In this document: piece after piece, positions 12,148 through 19,936 of the stretch
How the letters are laid out: every line of letters begins with the position of its first letter
Position numbering within the stretch: position 1 is the first letter of the stretch
Origin: a virus
Direction: 5' to 3' (one strand)
DNA: 26,814 nucleotides
IMG/VR virus record: IMGVR_UViG_3300030202_000802
Span: 1 to 26,814 of that record
Notes under the pieces: model-generated
Database searches by the model: none
What the model was told of the DNA's origin: nothing
Seen by the model: only the letters and a program-made list of their open reading frames with translations
Translations under genes and position numbers: made by a program

Positions 12148-12179
12148 TACCTCCACTTTGCTAATTAATAACGGAGGTA
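12148..12179 (+). promoter_or_regulatory. SD-sequestering hairpin before the decoration-like gene
   Basis: TACCTCC (12148-12154) is the exact complement of GGAGGTA (12173-12179), with an 18-base AU-rich loop between. The right arm is the complete Shine-Dalgarno of the gene starting at 12183. Folding would block ribosome entry unless ribosomes arriving from the gene ending at 12143 disrupt it or a factor binds. Confidence 0.6.
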
Positions 12180-12182
12180 AAC

Positions 12183-12788
12183 ATGGCAGGTTTTGGATTA
12201 AGTCCAGTTAAACATGCGAAAGGTGGAATTGTTAGAACTAACAATTTTGTCGGTCAAAACGGTTATAGAATCGCCACTACTGCCCCAACCGCATTCTTCG
12301 AAGGTGATCTCGTGACTCTAAGCTCAGGTAATATCGTAACAGATATGGGAGCTGCAAGTCCAGGCGCAGTCGTAGGTGTTTTCTGGGGTGCAGAATATCA
12401 AGACAACTCAACTGGTGAAGTTAAGTTTGTCAGAAGTATTCCTAACGGCACTGTAGCCAAAGAAAAGTACAAATGTTATGTCTACGATGATCCCGATGTA
12501 ATCTTTAAGATTCAAGCGGATCAAGCTGCAACACCAATTACAGCAGCTAAAGTAGGATCAAATGTACAAATCGTTGCATCACCAACAGGTAGTGCAATCA
12601 CACATAAATCAGGTCTTGTTGCTGACTCATCAACAGCCGCTACAGGAAACGCAGGTTTCCCACTAACAGTGTTAGGTAGTGCTGAATCTGATGACAGTTA
12701 CACAGCTGCAGGAACCACTATGGATGTTTTGGTGAAGATTAATACTCACCAGTTCGGACTAGGTGGAACTGGCGTAGCAGGTATATAG
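12183..12788 (+). CDS. Capsid decoration-like structural protein (201 aa)
   Basis: 201 residues directly before the major capsid gene, with GGAGG for both genes. The chain is beta-rich, Gly/Ala/Thr-rich and has no charge blocks: FFEGDLVTLSSGNIVTDMGA, then GAVVGVFWGAEYQD and KCYVYDDPDVIFKIQADQAA. This is the profile of head decoration or cement proteins that bind the expanded shell. The position (scaffold, this gene, capsid) agrees, although I cannot assign a named family. Its SD is paired in a hairpin at 12148-12179. Confidence 0.65.
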   Translation: MAGFGLSPVKHAKGGIVRTNNFVGQNGYRIATTAPTAFFEGDLVTLSSGNIVTDMGAASPGAVVGVFWGAEYQDNSTGEVKFVRSIPNGTVAKEKYKCYVYDDPDVIFKIQADQAATPITAAKVGSNVQIVASPTGSAITHKSGLVADSSTAATGNAGFPLTVLGSAESDDSYTAAGTTMDVLVKINTHQFGLGGTGVAGI

Positions 12789-12799
12789 GAGGATAAATT

Positions 12800-13708
12800 A
12801 TGGCTATATCAAGAGCACAAATCCTTAAAGAACTTGAGCCAGGTCTTAATGCGATTTTCGGTACTGAGTATAACAGATACGAAAATGAGCATGCCGTCTT
12901 GTTCGATGAGGAAACATCAAACAGAGCATTTGAAGAAGAAGTACTCTTCCCAGGCTTTGGTAATGCAGGTGAGAAATTCGAAGGTGCACCAGTATCTTAC
13001 GCTGAAACAGGTGAAGGATATGTATCACGATACACTCACAAAACAGTTGCATTAGCATTCTCATTAACTGAGGAAGCTATGGAAGATAACTTATATGATA
13101 AGTTGTCAACCAGACTAACCAAAGCTTTAGCAAGAGCTATGGCTTCTGCAAAGCAGTTAACAGCAGCTAACGTTTATAACAACGCCTTTGACGGAAACTT
13201 CACAGGTGGTGATGGTCAATCATTAGTATCTAATGCACACCCATTACAAAACGGTAGTACTGGTTCCAACAGACCAGCAACTTACGCTGACTTGTCTGAG
13301 ACATCTTTAGAAACAGCATTGATTGACATTGCTGGATTTACAGATGACAAAGGCGTGCCAGCTGCAATTACTGGTAAAACATTGCACATTCCAAGACAGT
13401 TAGTATTTGTCGCTGAAAGACTTATGAAGTCTGCAGGTAGACCAGGTACTGCTGATAATGATATTAATGCAATCAACAACATGGGTATGTTACCTGGCGG
13501 TTACTTTGTAAACCACAGATTTAATGATACCGATGCTTTCTTTATTAGAACTGACTGTCCTAACGGAACTAAGATGTTCAATAGAGCTGCATTAACAACT
13601 AAAATGGAAGGTGACTTTGAAACAGGTAACGTAAGATACAAAGCCAGAGAGAGATATTCATTTGGATTCTCTGACTGGAGAGCTGTCTACGGTAACCAAG
13701 GAGCCTAA
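12800..13708 (+). CDS. Major capsid protein (HK97-fold, Mu gpT-like)
   Basis: 302 residues preceded by an ideal AGGAGGATAAATT. The N-terminus (ISRAQILKELEPGLNAIFGT) and the EGAPVSYAETGEGYVSRYTH strand look like the Mu gpT/uncultured-marine-phage capsid group. It also has an AFSLTEEAMEDN-LYDKLSTR helix region, the SNAHPLQNGS loop, a long central P-domain, and a C-terminal RYKARERYSFGFSDWRAVYG strand. It forms the icosahedral shell and is expected to be the most abundant virion protein. Strong SD, terminator-like hairpin just after the stop, and location after scaffold and decoration genes all fit. Confidence 0.9.
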   Translation: MAISRAQILKELEPGLNAIFGTEYNRYENEHAVLFDEETSNRAFEEEVLFPGFGNAGEKFEGAPVSYAETGEGYVSRYTHKTVALAFSLTEEAMEDNLYDKLSTRLTKALARAMASAKQLTAANVYNNAFDGNFTGGDGQSLVSNAHPLQNGSTGSNRPATYADLSETSLETALIDIAGFTDDKGVPAAITGKTLHIPRQLVFVAERLMKSAGRPGTADNDINAINNMGMLPGGYFVNHRFNDTDAFFIRTDCPNGTKMFNRAALTTKMEGDFETGNVRYKARERYSFGFSDWRAVYGNQGA

Positions 13709-13722
13709 TAAACTTAAAGGTT

Positions 13723-13741
13723 GGGGGCTTAGTGCCCCCTT
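13723..13741 (+). terminator. Hairpin terminator after the capsid gene
   Basis: GGGGGC (13723-13728), loop TTAGT, GCCCCC (13734-13739), starting 14 bases after the capsid stop. Only a weak T-run follows (TTCCACTTATT), so it may be partial, lowering transcription beyond the capsid gene. The right arm carries the reverse of AGGGGGCAC. Confidence 0.65.
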
Positions 13742-13758
13742 CCACTTATTAACATTGA

Positions 13759-13772
13759 CTAGCGAAAGCTAG
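13759..13772 (+). promoter_or_regulatory. GAAA-tetraloop hairpin before the 174-aa gene
   Basis: CTAGC-GAAA-GCTAG, a perfect 5-bp stem with a GNRA loop, 18 bases before ATG 13791. It resembles the GAAA hairpin of the hsp20 leader. A TATTAA box lies at the -10 distance upstream (about 13747) but no -35 is visible, so it may mark a processed 5' end. Confidence 0.4.
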
Positions 13773-13790
13773 ATTACGGAAGGATAAACA

Positions 13791-14315
13791 ATGGGAAGAA
13801 CAACATTTTCAGGACCATTAAGAGTAGGAAAAACTCAAAAAATAAGCGATGCAGAGTTTGCTGGAGCAGTATCTCTTGTCGCAACAGCCTATATGGCTGA
13901 CCCAACAGCAGCAACTACAACAGTGCTTCGTAGAGGATCTAGTGCAACTGGTAACTCTTCTGAAGCAGTTATCTTGCCTGCTAACGCAATCATCACAAAA
14001 ATTGAAGCAGAAGCAGACGCAACTGGCGGTACAAACCCGACTTTTGATCTTGGCTTCATTGAAGTAAAAAGCGATAGCCCTACTTCAGATACTGATGGTA
14101 TCATTGATAATGGTGACGCAGATGCAGGTCACACAGTCTTTGATTTTTCAACAGCAACTGTTGGAAATGACTTTGGCTTTGTGATGAGCTCAGACTATCC
14201 TGTTAAAATTACAGGTGGTGTAGGTGCTTCTGCTGCAACTGGTGGCAACATTAATCTAAGGATTCACTATCATGTTTACGATACTTCATTCGGAACTGAT
14301 GGAAGTGCTGCATAA
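13791..14315 (+). CDS. Putative virion structural protein (174 aa)
   Basis: ATG 13791 with GGAAGG upstream. 174 residues, beta-rich, Ala/Gly/Thr/Asp-rich: the middle AVILPANAIITKIEAEADAT and the C-terminal GNINLRIHYHVYDTSFG have the strand pattern of small shell or tail surface proteins. No signal peptide or membrane part. Set between the capsid hairpin and another terminator-like hairpin, it may be a single-gene unit made in high amount. A fibre-like or decoration role is possible; no family recognised. Confidence 0.65.
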   Translation: MGRTTFSGPLRVGKTQKISDAEFAGAVSLVATAYMADPTAATTTVLRRGSSATGNSSEAVILPANAIITKIEAEADATGGTNPTFDLGFIEVKSDSPTSDTDGIIDNGDADAGHTVFDFSTATVGNDFGFVMSSDYPVKITGGVGASAATGGNINLRIHYHVYDTSFGTDGSAA

Positions 14316-14335
14316 TAACTAAATATTAACTCGGT

Positions 14336-14357
14336 GGTGGGGTGTAATGACCCCACC
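14336..14357 (+). terminator. Hairpin terminator between structural genes
   Basis: GGTGGGGT (14336-14343), loop GTAATG, ACCCCACC (14350-14357), a perfect 8-bp GC-rich stem following the stop at 14315. Downstream bases (CTTGATAAGG) have no long T-run, so it is an attenuating or RNA-stabilising hairpin rather than a full terminator. Confidence 0.6.
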
Positions 14358-14377
14358 CTTGATAAGGAGGAAATAAA

Positions 14378-14788
14378 ATGGCAGACGTAGTAACAACAAG
14401 AACTCTATTCCAAGGAGAAAGAAAACTTATAACAAGTTATGTAAATGTCTCTGATGGATCAGGGGGCACGACTAAGATAGTAGACGCTAGTGCTTTAACA
14501 AAGAATAGTAAGAATGAAGCTGTTGATAATGTATCATTAAACAGAATTTGGTTTAATGTTTCTGCAGCTACAACTGCACCAGTTCAACTACAATGGGATT
14601 TATCATCAGGAACTCAAACACCTTTATTGGCTTTAAACGAAACTGATAACTATGATTTCAGTGATATAGGTGGTATTACTAATCCTAAAGAAACTAATTA
14701 TACTGGTGATATTGATGTGGTCGTACCAGCTGCAGCGACTTCTGGTGAGACGTATACTTTAATTTGCGAATGGATTAAACATTACTAG
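14378..14788 (+). CDS. Putative virion structural protein (136 aa)
   Basis: ATG 14378 behind AAGGAGG. 136 residues, a beta-sandwich-like sequence: TTRTLFQGERKLITSYVNVS at the start, LNRIWFNVSAATTAPVQLQW in the middle and GETYTLICEWIKHY at the end. No catalytic motif. Similar small proteins in marine phage head-tail regions are virion components, possibly a head-surface or collar protein. Function inferred from place only. Confidence 0.65.
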   Translation: MADVVTTRTLFQGERKLITSYVNVSDGSGGTTKIVDASALTKNSKNEAVDNVSLNRIWFNVSAATTAPVQLQWDLSSGTQTPLLALNETDNYDFSDIGGITNPKETNYTGDIDVVVPAAATSGETYTLICEWIKHY

Positions 14789-14798
14789 GGGGTGACAT

Positions 14799-15512
14799 AT
14801 GGCTACCTCTGGTACATACACATTTAATCTTGATGTATCTGACATAATTCAAGAAGCTTACGAGCGTGTAGGCATTGAAGTAAAGTCGGGTTATGATCTT
14901 GTAACCGCAAGACGTTCATTAAATTTATTATTAACTAAATGGGTTAATGAAGGCGTTAACCTATTTACATTAGACTTAACTACTTTAACTCTTACTAAAG
15001 ATTCAGCTACTGTAGATCTAGCAGCTAATCAGTATTTAGATATATTAGATGCTGCAGTGCGAGATACTAATTCATCACCTGTAACAGATACAGATTGTGA
15101 AAGAATTAGTTTATCAGAATATCTTAACTATCCAAACAAAACAACTAGCGGTAAACCTGTACAATTTGCTGTTGAAAGAAACAGCCAGTACGATAGTTCA
15201 GGTGTAGCTAATCACAAGGTTTATTTATTCCCAGTTCCAGATCAAACTTATTATAGATTGCATTGTTGGACAATCAGATACCCACAAGATGTATCTGAAA
15301 CTTATACACAAAATCCAGATATACCTAGAAGATACCTACCTGCATTAATTAGTGGGTTAGCTTTTGAATTAGCAAATAAAAATCCAGACAAAGTTGATGC
15401 AACAAGAAGAGCAGAATTAAAAGGTATATACAATGAAGAATGGGAATTCGCAAAAGAAGAGGATAGAGAAAGAGCAAGTTTTTATATACAACCTAAGATT
15501 CGCGGGTACTAA
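14799..15512 (+). CDS. Head-tail adaptor, P22 gp4/T7 gp11-like (putative)
   Basis: 237 residues. The N-terminal helical part has DIIQEAYERVGIEVKSGYDL and ARRSLNLLLTKWVNEGVNLF, the typical start of podoviral tail adaptor/tubular proteins that bind under the portal ring; a beta part follows (LTKDSATVDLAANQYLDILD, VYLFPVPDQTYYRLHCWTI). The C-terminal helix (YNEEWEFAKEEDRERASFYI) ends with PKIRGY. It would seal packaged DNA and connect portal to nozzle. TAGGGGGTGA provides the ribosome site; family from pattern memory. Confidence 0.75.
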   Translation: MATSGTYTFNLDVSDIIQEAYERVGIEVKSGYDLVTARRSLNLLLTKWVNEGVNLFTLDLTTLTLTKDSATVDLAANQYLDILDAAVRDTNSSPVTDTDCERISLSEYLNYPNKTTSGKPVQFAVERNSQYDSSGVANHKVYLFPVPDQTYYRLHCWTIRYPQDVSETYTQNPDIPRRYLPALISGLAFELANKNPDKVDATRRAELKGIYNEEWEFAKEEDRERASFYIQPKIRGY

Positions 15513-15517
15513 GAACG

Positions 15518-16360
15518 ATGGCTAAAAGAGCTTCAGGTAAATATGCATATCTGATAGATGATCGTTCTGGCAGGAAGATACGATACAAAGATGCGCGAAC
15601 GGAGTGGAATGGGCTTCGAGTTCACAAAAAAGATTGGGAGCCCAAACACCCACAACTAACTCCACCCAAGTTAGGACCAGAAGCAACTTCACTATACAAC
15701 CCAAGACCAGATGCAGATAATGTTCCTACTACAGTAAAGCTTGGTTCTTTATTTGGTAGAGGCACACCTAACACAGTTGCATCAGTTGGTGCTGTTAATA
15801 TAAATGTAGCTGAAGTTTTAGATACTACTTTATTAACAACTGCGTTTACTCTTCCAGTAATTGCCACAGGTGTAACAGCTAGTGGTTTAGGATTAAGTTC
15901 TGCCGTAGGTTCTGTAGGAGTAGATACAACAGAACAAGCAGATTCACAATTACTACAAACTGCATTTACATTACCAAACATCAGTGTTCTTGAAGATGCA
16001 GATGGTATAGCATTAGCTTCAGCATTTACAAGTCCAACATTTAGCGCAAGTTCTAACTTAACTTTAACAGGACAGTCTGCTGCTACAGCACATGGTGCTA
16101 CAGGACTAAACTTTAATTTAACAGAAGTTCCAGCTGGTCATGCTTTAACTACAGGCATTGGATCATTAACATTCCAATCTAGTTCACAGTTAGCAATCAC
16201 AAGTCCAGGAACTTCAACTGCCATAGGTAGTGTAGGAATTAGTCCTACAGAAGATGTAGGAGGGTTGTCTTTAACCTCTGCACATGGTACAATATCAATT
16301 AGCATTGATAGTTCAGGCTGGGGTATCCAGACCTGGGGTCAGAATGCTTGGGGTACATAA
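15518..16360 (+). CDS. Structural protein with tandem ~20-residue repeats (280 aa)
   Basis: Residues 1-50 form a compact basic domain (YLIDDRSGRKIRYKDARTEW, then NGLRVHKKDWEPKHPQL) seen at the front of marine phage tail proteins. From about residue 88 to 268 the sequence is a run of roughly eight to nine imperfect repeats of 20-22 residues. Each has a turn plus strand (GSVGV, TLPNI, GSLTF, GSVGI) and ends L-x-[TS]-A-[FHIV]. The C-terminus is Trp-Gly-rich (GWGIQTWGQNAWGT). Repeats of this length suggest a beta-solenoid or fibre shaft. It sits between the two adaptor genes, so a tail-anchored fibre is plausible. Confidence 0.7.
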   Translation: MAKRASGKYAYLIDDRSGRKIRYKDARTEWNGLRVHKKDWEPKHPQLTPPKLGPEATSLYNPRPDADNVPTTVKLGSLFGRGTPNTVASVGAVNINVAEVLDTTLLTTAFTLPVIATGVTASGLGLSSAVGSVGVDTTEQADSQLLQTAFTLPNISVLEDADGIALASAFTSPTFSASSNLTLTGQSAATAHGATGLNFNLTEVPAGHALTTGIGSLTFQSSSQLAITSPGTSTAIGSVGISPTEDVGGLSLTSAHGTISISIDSSGWGIQTWGQNAWGT

Positions 16361-16362
16361 TT

Positions 16363-17052
16363 ATGGGTTTAACATTTAATCAATTAAAACAGGCTATTCA
16401 GGATTTTACAGAAAACTCTGCGGCTTCTTTTACTACTGCTACAGGATCTGGTAAAGCTCCTATAGAAGTATGTATTGAGCTAGCAGAACTTAGAATAGCT
16501 AAGGAAGTAGATCTTACAGCATTCAGAAAAATAAATACTTTTAGTCTTACACAAAACGTATCTACAAAAGCAGTGCCTGAAGACATGGTAGTTCCCAGAT
16601 ATTTACGTATTCAAAATGGTGCTTTCTTATTAGAGAAAGATGAAACATTTATAAAAGAGTTTAATAGAAATCCTGCAACCACAGGAACAGTCAGATATTA
16701 CGCTCTCAATCAAACAGGTACTACTTACACCAGTAGTAACAGGCAAACAAATTTCTTATTTGGACCAACTCCATCCCTTGCAACAACGATAGAAATAGGG
16801 TATACTATGAGAGTTCCAGGATTATCATCAAGTAATCAAAATACTTATCTTGGTGATAGAGCCCCAGATGCTATTCTGTATGGATCACTAATAGAGGCAG
16901 TAGCTTTTATGAAAGAGATACCACAACAGATAGAATTATGGACTAGCTATTATACAAAAGCTATTCTATCATTAGCAAATGAGGAACAAGTAAGAATGCG
17001 AAATGATGAGTTTCGCAACGGTGAACTAAAAACAATGACGAGAGGACAATAA
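16363..17052 (+). CDS. Second head-tail adaptor-like protein (229 aa)
   Basis: The frame is open to TTG 16348, but ATG 16363 (MGLTFNQLKQAIQDFTENSA) is the better start. The protein has a helical N-terminus with FIQTCIELAELRI-type residues (VCIELAELRIAKEVDLTAFR), a beta middle (VPEDMVVPRYLRIQNGAFLL, TIEIGYTMRVPGLSSSNQNT) and a helical end (ILYGSLIEAVAFMKEIPQQI onward). This plan recurs in phage adaptor proteins and parallels the gene at 14799, hinting at a duplicated adaptor pair that forms two rings under the portal. Inference from fold pattern. Confidence 0.65.
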   Translation: MGLTFNQLKQAIQDFTENSAASFTTATGSGKAPIEVCIELAELRIAKEVDLTAFRKINTFSLTQNVSTKAVPEDMVVPRYLRIQNGAFLLEKDETFIKEFNRNPATTGTVRYYALNQTGTTYTSSNRQTNFLFGPTPSLATTIEIGYTMRVPGLSSSNQNTYLGDRAPDAILYGSLIEAVAFMKEIPQQIELWTSYYTKAILSLANEEQVRMRNDEFRNGELKTMTRGQ

Positions 17053-17054
17053 GC

Positions 17055-17510
17055 ATGGCTATTACATCAGCAATTGCTAATAGCTTTAAACAGGAAATCT
17101 TAGTAGGCACTCACAACTTCACAGCAAGTTCTGGAAACACTTTTAAGATAGCTCTTATTAAAGCGAACGCAGCGCAATCTGGTACATACAATGCTGGCAC
17201 AACAAACTACTCAGTAGTTACAGGAAACAGTGATGAACTTCCAAACGGCAGTGGTTATACTACAGGCGGAAATACTTTAACAAGTGTTACTCCAGTCTTA
17301 GATAGTAGTACAGCTGTTTGTGATTTTGCAAACACATCTTGGTCAAGTGCTACATTTACTACAAGAGGTTGCATAATTTACAATACATCAGCATCTAATA
17401 AAGCCGTAATGGTATTAGATTTTGGTGCAGATTATTCGGTTTCTAACGGTACATTTACCGTTGAATTTCCAACAGCAGACGCAAGTAACGCAATTATAAG
17501 GATTAGTTAA
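17055..17510 (+). CDS. Conserved phage virion protein (151 aa)
   Basis: Starts two bases after the previous stop, with GAGG inside that gene's end. 151 residues beginning ITSAIANSFKQEILVGTHNF, a pattern very common in tail regions of marine and soil phages, followed by beta strands (NTFKIALIKANAAQ; VMVLDFGADYSVSNGTFTVE). No catalytic residues. It is a likely tail or fibre-base component; the role of the family is not established. Its stop overlaps the next start (TAATG). Confidence 0.75.
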   Translation: MAITSAIANSFKQEILVGTHNFTASSGNTFKIALIKANAAQSGTYNAGTTNYSVVTGNSDELPNGSGYTTGGNTLTSVTPVLDSSTAVCDFANTSWSSATFTTRGCIIYNTSASNKAVMVLDFGADYSVSNGTFTVEFPTADASNAIIRIS

Positions 17511-18004
17511 TGGCATCTACTTGGAGTAGTGGTGGATTAAACATTCGTTTAATGACCACAGGTGAAAATGATGGAACCTGGGGTGATCAAACTAATGACA
17601 ATTTAAAACGTTTAGAAAATAAAATAACAGGTTTTGCAACTGTTAGTTTATCAGGAACTTCACATACTCTAACATTTACAAGTAACCCTACATCTTATGC
17701 AGATGAAGACGGAAGAAATTTTGTCCTTAACTTCACTGGTTCACCAGGGGGCACTTGTACCGTAACTATACCAGCGCGTGAAAACGTTTACTTGGTACAA
17801 AACAATACTGCTAACAGTTTGATTTTTACTGTAGGCAGTGGCACAACATTTACTGTTCCTGCAGCAAGAGATGCTTTTATCTCTTGTGATGGTTCAGGTG
17901 TGTTTAACGCATTAGCTGATTTACAAGTAACAACTGTAAACGGTGTAGATGTTGGTGCATCAGCAACGAAAGGATTCGCTATAGCTTTAGCTGTGGCATT
18001 GTAA
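17510..18004 (+). CDS. Tail-fibre-type structural protein (164 aa)
   Basis: 164 residues. The N-terminus (GLNIRLMTTGENDGTWGDQT, then NDNLKRLENKITGF) is the widespread phage tail-fibre/virion module with the TTGE...WGxxTNxNL signature. The rest is a beta sandwich (VTIPARENVYLVQNNTANSL) ending in a hydrophobic helix. It starts in the TAATG overlap with the previous gene and contains one AGGGGGCAC copy at 17746-17754, read as Pro-Gly-Gly-Thr. Probably the base of the fibre apparatus. Confidence 0.75.
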   Translation: MASTWSSGGLNIRLMTTGENDGTWGDQTNDNLKRLENKITGFATVSLSGTSHTLTFTSNPTSYADEDGRNFVLNFTGSPGGTCTVTIPARENVYLVQNNTANSLIFTVGSGTTFTVPAARDAFISCDGSGVFNALADLQVTTVNGVDVGASATKGFAIALAVAL

Positions 18005-18014
18005 GGAGGAATAG

Positions 18015-18371
18015 ATGGCACAAGATTTCGAGAGAGCTGTAGCATTTGACTCTAGTGGTGATGTTAATATAGGCACAACTGCTAGAAGTATTATTACCTC
18101 AAACTCTGACGATGCAATCATAGGAATTAGATTATCTAATATTACAAACGCTACTATCAAAGCTGATGTTTATATAACATCTTCTGCTAGTGGTGGTTCT
18201 GCTGATTCTTATATTGTAAAGAACGCTCCTGTACCAGCAGGTGGTTCATTAGAGTTAATTGATGGGGGCGCGAAAGTGGTCCTTCAAAGTGGTGATGTAT
18301 TAAAAGCTAAGTCTGATACAGACGCAAGTTTAAACGTGTGGGTATCTTTTATAGATAGCATAAGCACATAG
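18015..18371 (+). CDS. Small conserved tail-region protein (118 aa)
   Basis: ATG 18015 behind AAGGAGG. 118 residues with one beta-sandwich domain (IIGIRLSNITNATIKADVYI, SYIVKNAPVPAGGSLELIDG, GDVLKAKSDTDASLNVWVSF). It resembles small virion proteins that occur just before fibre genes in marine phages. It lacks the anchor motif found in the following fibre genes. A fibre-attachment or trimer-cap role is conceivable; no experimental family known to me. Confidence 0.7.
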   Translation: MAQDFERAVAFDSSGDVNIGTTARSIITSNSDDAIIGIRLSNITNATIKADVYITSSASGGSADSYIVKNAPVPAGGSLELIDGGAKVVLQSGDVLKAKSDTDASLNVWVSFIDSIST

Positions 18372-18378
18372 GAGTAAC

Positions 18379-18816
18379 ATGGGATATTTAGGTAATCCAG
18401 TAACAAAAGATTTTACAAGCAGTACATCTGTACAAACATTAACAGGCGATGGTTCTTCTGCATATGCACTATCAGTTAGTGTAGCAGTGCCAGAAGATAT
18501 TGCGGTTCTTCGTAATGGTGTGCGCCAAAAACCTACAACTGACTATACAGTAGCAGGCAGTCAAATAACTTTTACAACAGCTTTAGCGGGTACCGATACT
18601 TGTTTTGTTATATTTTTAAATAGTGTTGTTGGTACAAATACACCAGGCAACGATTCAATAACAGCACCTATGATGACATCATTCAATGGTGTCTATGAAA
18701 ACTTACAAACAATAACATCAACTGTAGCAGTAGCTGCAAGTGATAACGCATTCTTAGCAGGTCCTGTAACATTCACAGGAACTGTCACAGTGGAGGGTAA
18801 TCTTACAGTAGTATGA
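18379..18816 (+). CDS. Tail-fibre protein, MGYxGNP type (copy 1, 145 aa)
   Basis: 145 residues. Begins MGYLGNP, then the common fibre N-terminal domain: TGDGSSAYALSVSVAVPEDI, VLRNGVRQKPTTDYTVAGSQ, ITFTTALAGTDTCFVIFL. It then has a short linker SITAPMMTSFNGVYENLQTI and a beta tip TVAVAASDNAFLAGPVTFTG. A clear paralogue lies at 21530 (MGYIGNP). The domain attaches fibres to the tail. It ends with an ATGA overlap onto the next fibre gene, so the array is translated as a coupled unit. Confidence 0.8.
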   Translation: MGYLGNPVTKDFTSSTSVQTLTGDGSSAYALSVSVAVPEDIAVLRNGVRQKPTTDYTVAGSQITFTTALAGTDTCFVIFLNSVVGTNTPGNDSITAPMMTSFNGVYENLQTITSTVAVAASDNAFLAGPVTFTGTVTVEGNLTVV

Positions 18817-19403
18817 GCACACTTGAAGTAAATAGCATTCAACCCCTATCATCGGGAACAACAGTAACATTAGGTGCTAGTGGTAAAACATTAAGTATAC
18901 CATCAGGCTGTACAATATCGAATAGTGGAACCGCTACAGGATTTGGAAAAATTGGTCAAGTAGTTTCAACAACAAAAACAGACAAATCAACTTTTACCTC
19001 TACTTCTTTTACTAGTATATCTGGTTTTAATGTTTCAATCACACCTACATCTACAAGCAGTAAAATATATCTTATGTGTTCGTTTTCTTTTGGAACAACA
19101 ACAAATGTTTATGGTGGTATAAGATTTCTTCGTGATAGCACAGCAATAGCTGTTGGTGATGCAGACGGAGTAAAAAATCAAGCAACTGCTCCTATGTCAA
19201 ATGCTATATTTGCTCGTGCACAAAATACAGACATGAACTTTTTAGACTCGCCTAATACGACTTCAGCTACCACTTATTATGTACAAGTTAAAATTAATAG
19301 TGGTCAAACTTTAAGTGTTAATAGTTCAGGTGAAGATGAAAATAATGCATCAACTGGTTTTAGATATGTTTCAACAATTACAGCAATGGAGGTCCTAGCC
19401 TAA
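18813..19403 (+). CDS. Short tail-fibre/receptor-binding protein, GFGKIGQV type (copy 1)
   Basis: 196 residues. N-terminal anchor STLEVNSIQPLSSGTTVTLG with SGKTLSIPSG, then TGFGKIGQVV, then a C-terminal jelly-roll-like head (SSKIYLMCSFSF, TTYYVQVKINSGQTLSVNSS). The GFGKIGQV linker and the head recur at 20488, and the linker in shorter form at 21036. The anchor recurs in the C1q-type genes. Overlaps its neighbours by four and one bases. Likely a trimeric short fibre with receptor-binding tip. Confidence 0.75.
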   Translation: MSTLEVNSIQPLSSGTTVTLGASGKTLSIPSGCTISNSGTATGFGKIGQVVSTTKTDKSTFTSTSFTSISGFNVSITPTSTSSKIYLMCSFSFGTTTNVYGGIRFLRDSTAIAVGDADGVKNQATAPMSNAIFARAQNTDMNFLDSPNTTSATTYYVQVKINSGQTLSVNSSGEDENNASTGFRYVSTITAMEVLA

Positions 19404-19936
19404 TGGGAACAGTATTCGTAGATAATTTAGAACCACAATCAGGCACTAGCTTAACTTTAGGCGCGAGTGGTGATACAGTAGCATTAGCTAGTGGAGCTTC
19501 TCAAACATTAGCAGTGAATACTCCCGCATTTTTAGCACATAAAACTGATGGTAATCAAAGCATATCAGCAGACACTGCTACTCTTATTACATTTAATACA
19601 GAAACTTTTGATAGTGATGGTAAGTATGCTTCCAATAGATTTACACCTACAGTGGCAGGCAAGTATATGATTGGATGTTCTTTAAGATGCGTCTCAGTGA
19701 GTTCAGCATCTTCATTGTTTTTAATGATAAGAAAAAATGGAACTGAAAGATTAGCTAAAATTACCAGACCAGATTCTAATGGCGGAGATGCAGGATTAGA
19801 CTTACATGGTATTATTGAAATGGATGACAATGATTATGTAGAAATTTATTTAGATTCTAGTGATAGCTCTCCAACAATAAGAAGTTCATCAAACTTAGAA
19901 TCATTTTTTTATGGATATAGAATTATAGGAGCATAG
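19403..19936 (+). CDS. Short fibre with C1q-like head (copy 1, 177 aa)
   Basis: Anchor GTVFVDNLEPQSGTSLTLGA, then SGDTVALASG. The head starts at TPAFLAH and shows the C1q/TNF-like pattern: TLITFNTETFDSDGKYASNR, FTPTVAGKYMIG, RKNGTERLA, DNDYVEIYL, YGYRIIG. Such heads trimerise and bind ligands at the fibre tip. Paralogous to 19937 and 23280 and, more distantly, 22732. The gene starts in the TAATG of the previous gene and its stop directly abuts the next ATG. Confidence 0.78.
   Translation: MGTVFVDNLEPQSGTSLTLGASGDTVALASGASQTLAVNTPAFLAHKTDGNQSISADTATLITFNTETFDSDGKYASNRFTPTVAGKYMIGCSLRCVSVSSASSLFLMIRKNGTERLAKITRPDSNGGDAGLDLHGIIEMDDNDYVEIYLDSSDSSPTIRSSSNLESFFYGYRIIGA

Noticed and set aside
12834-13064. 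Small frames on both strands within the capsid gene
   Set aside because: No independent start signals; they lie fully inside a strongly supported major capsid gene.
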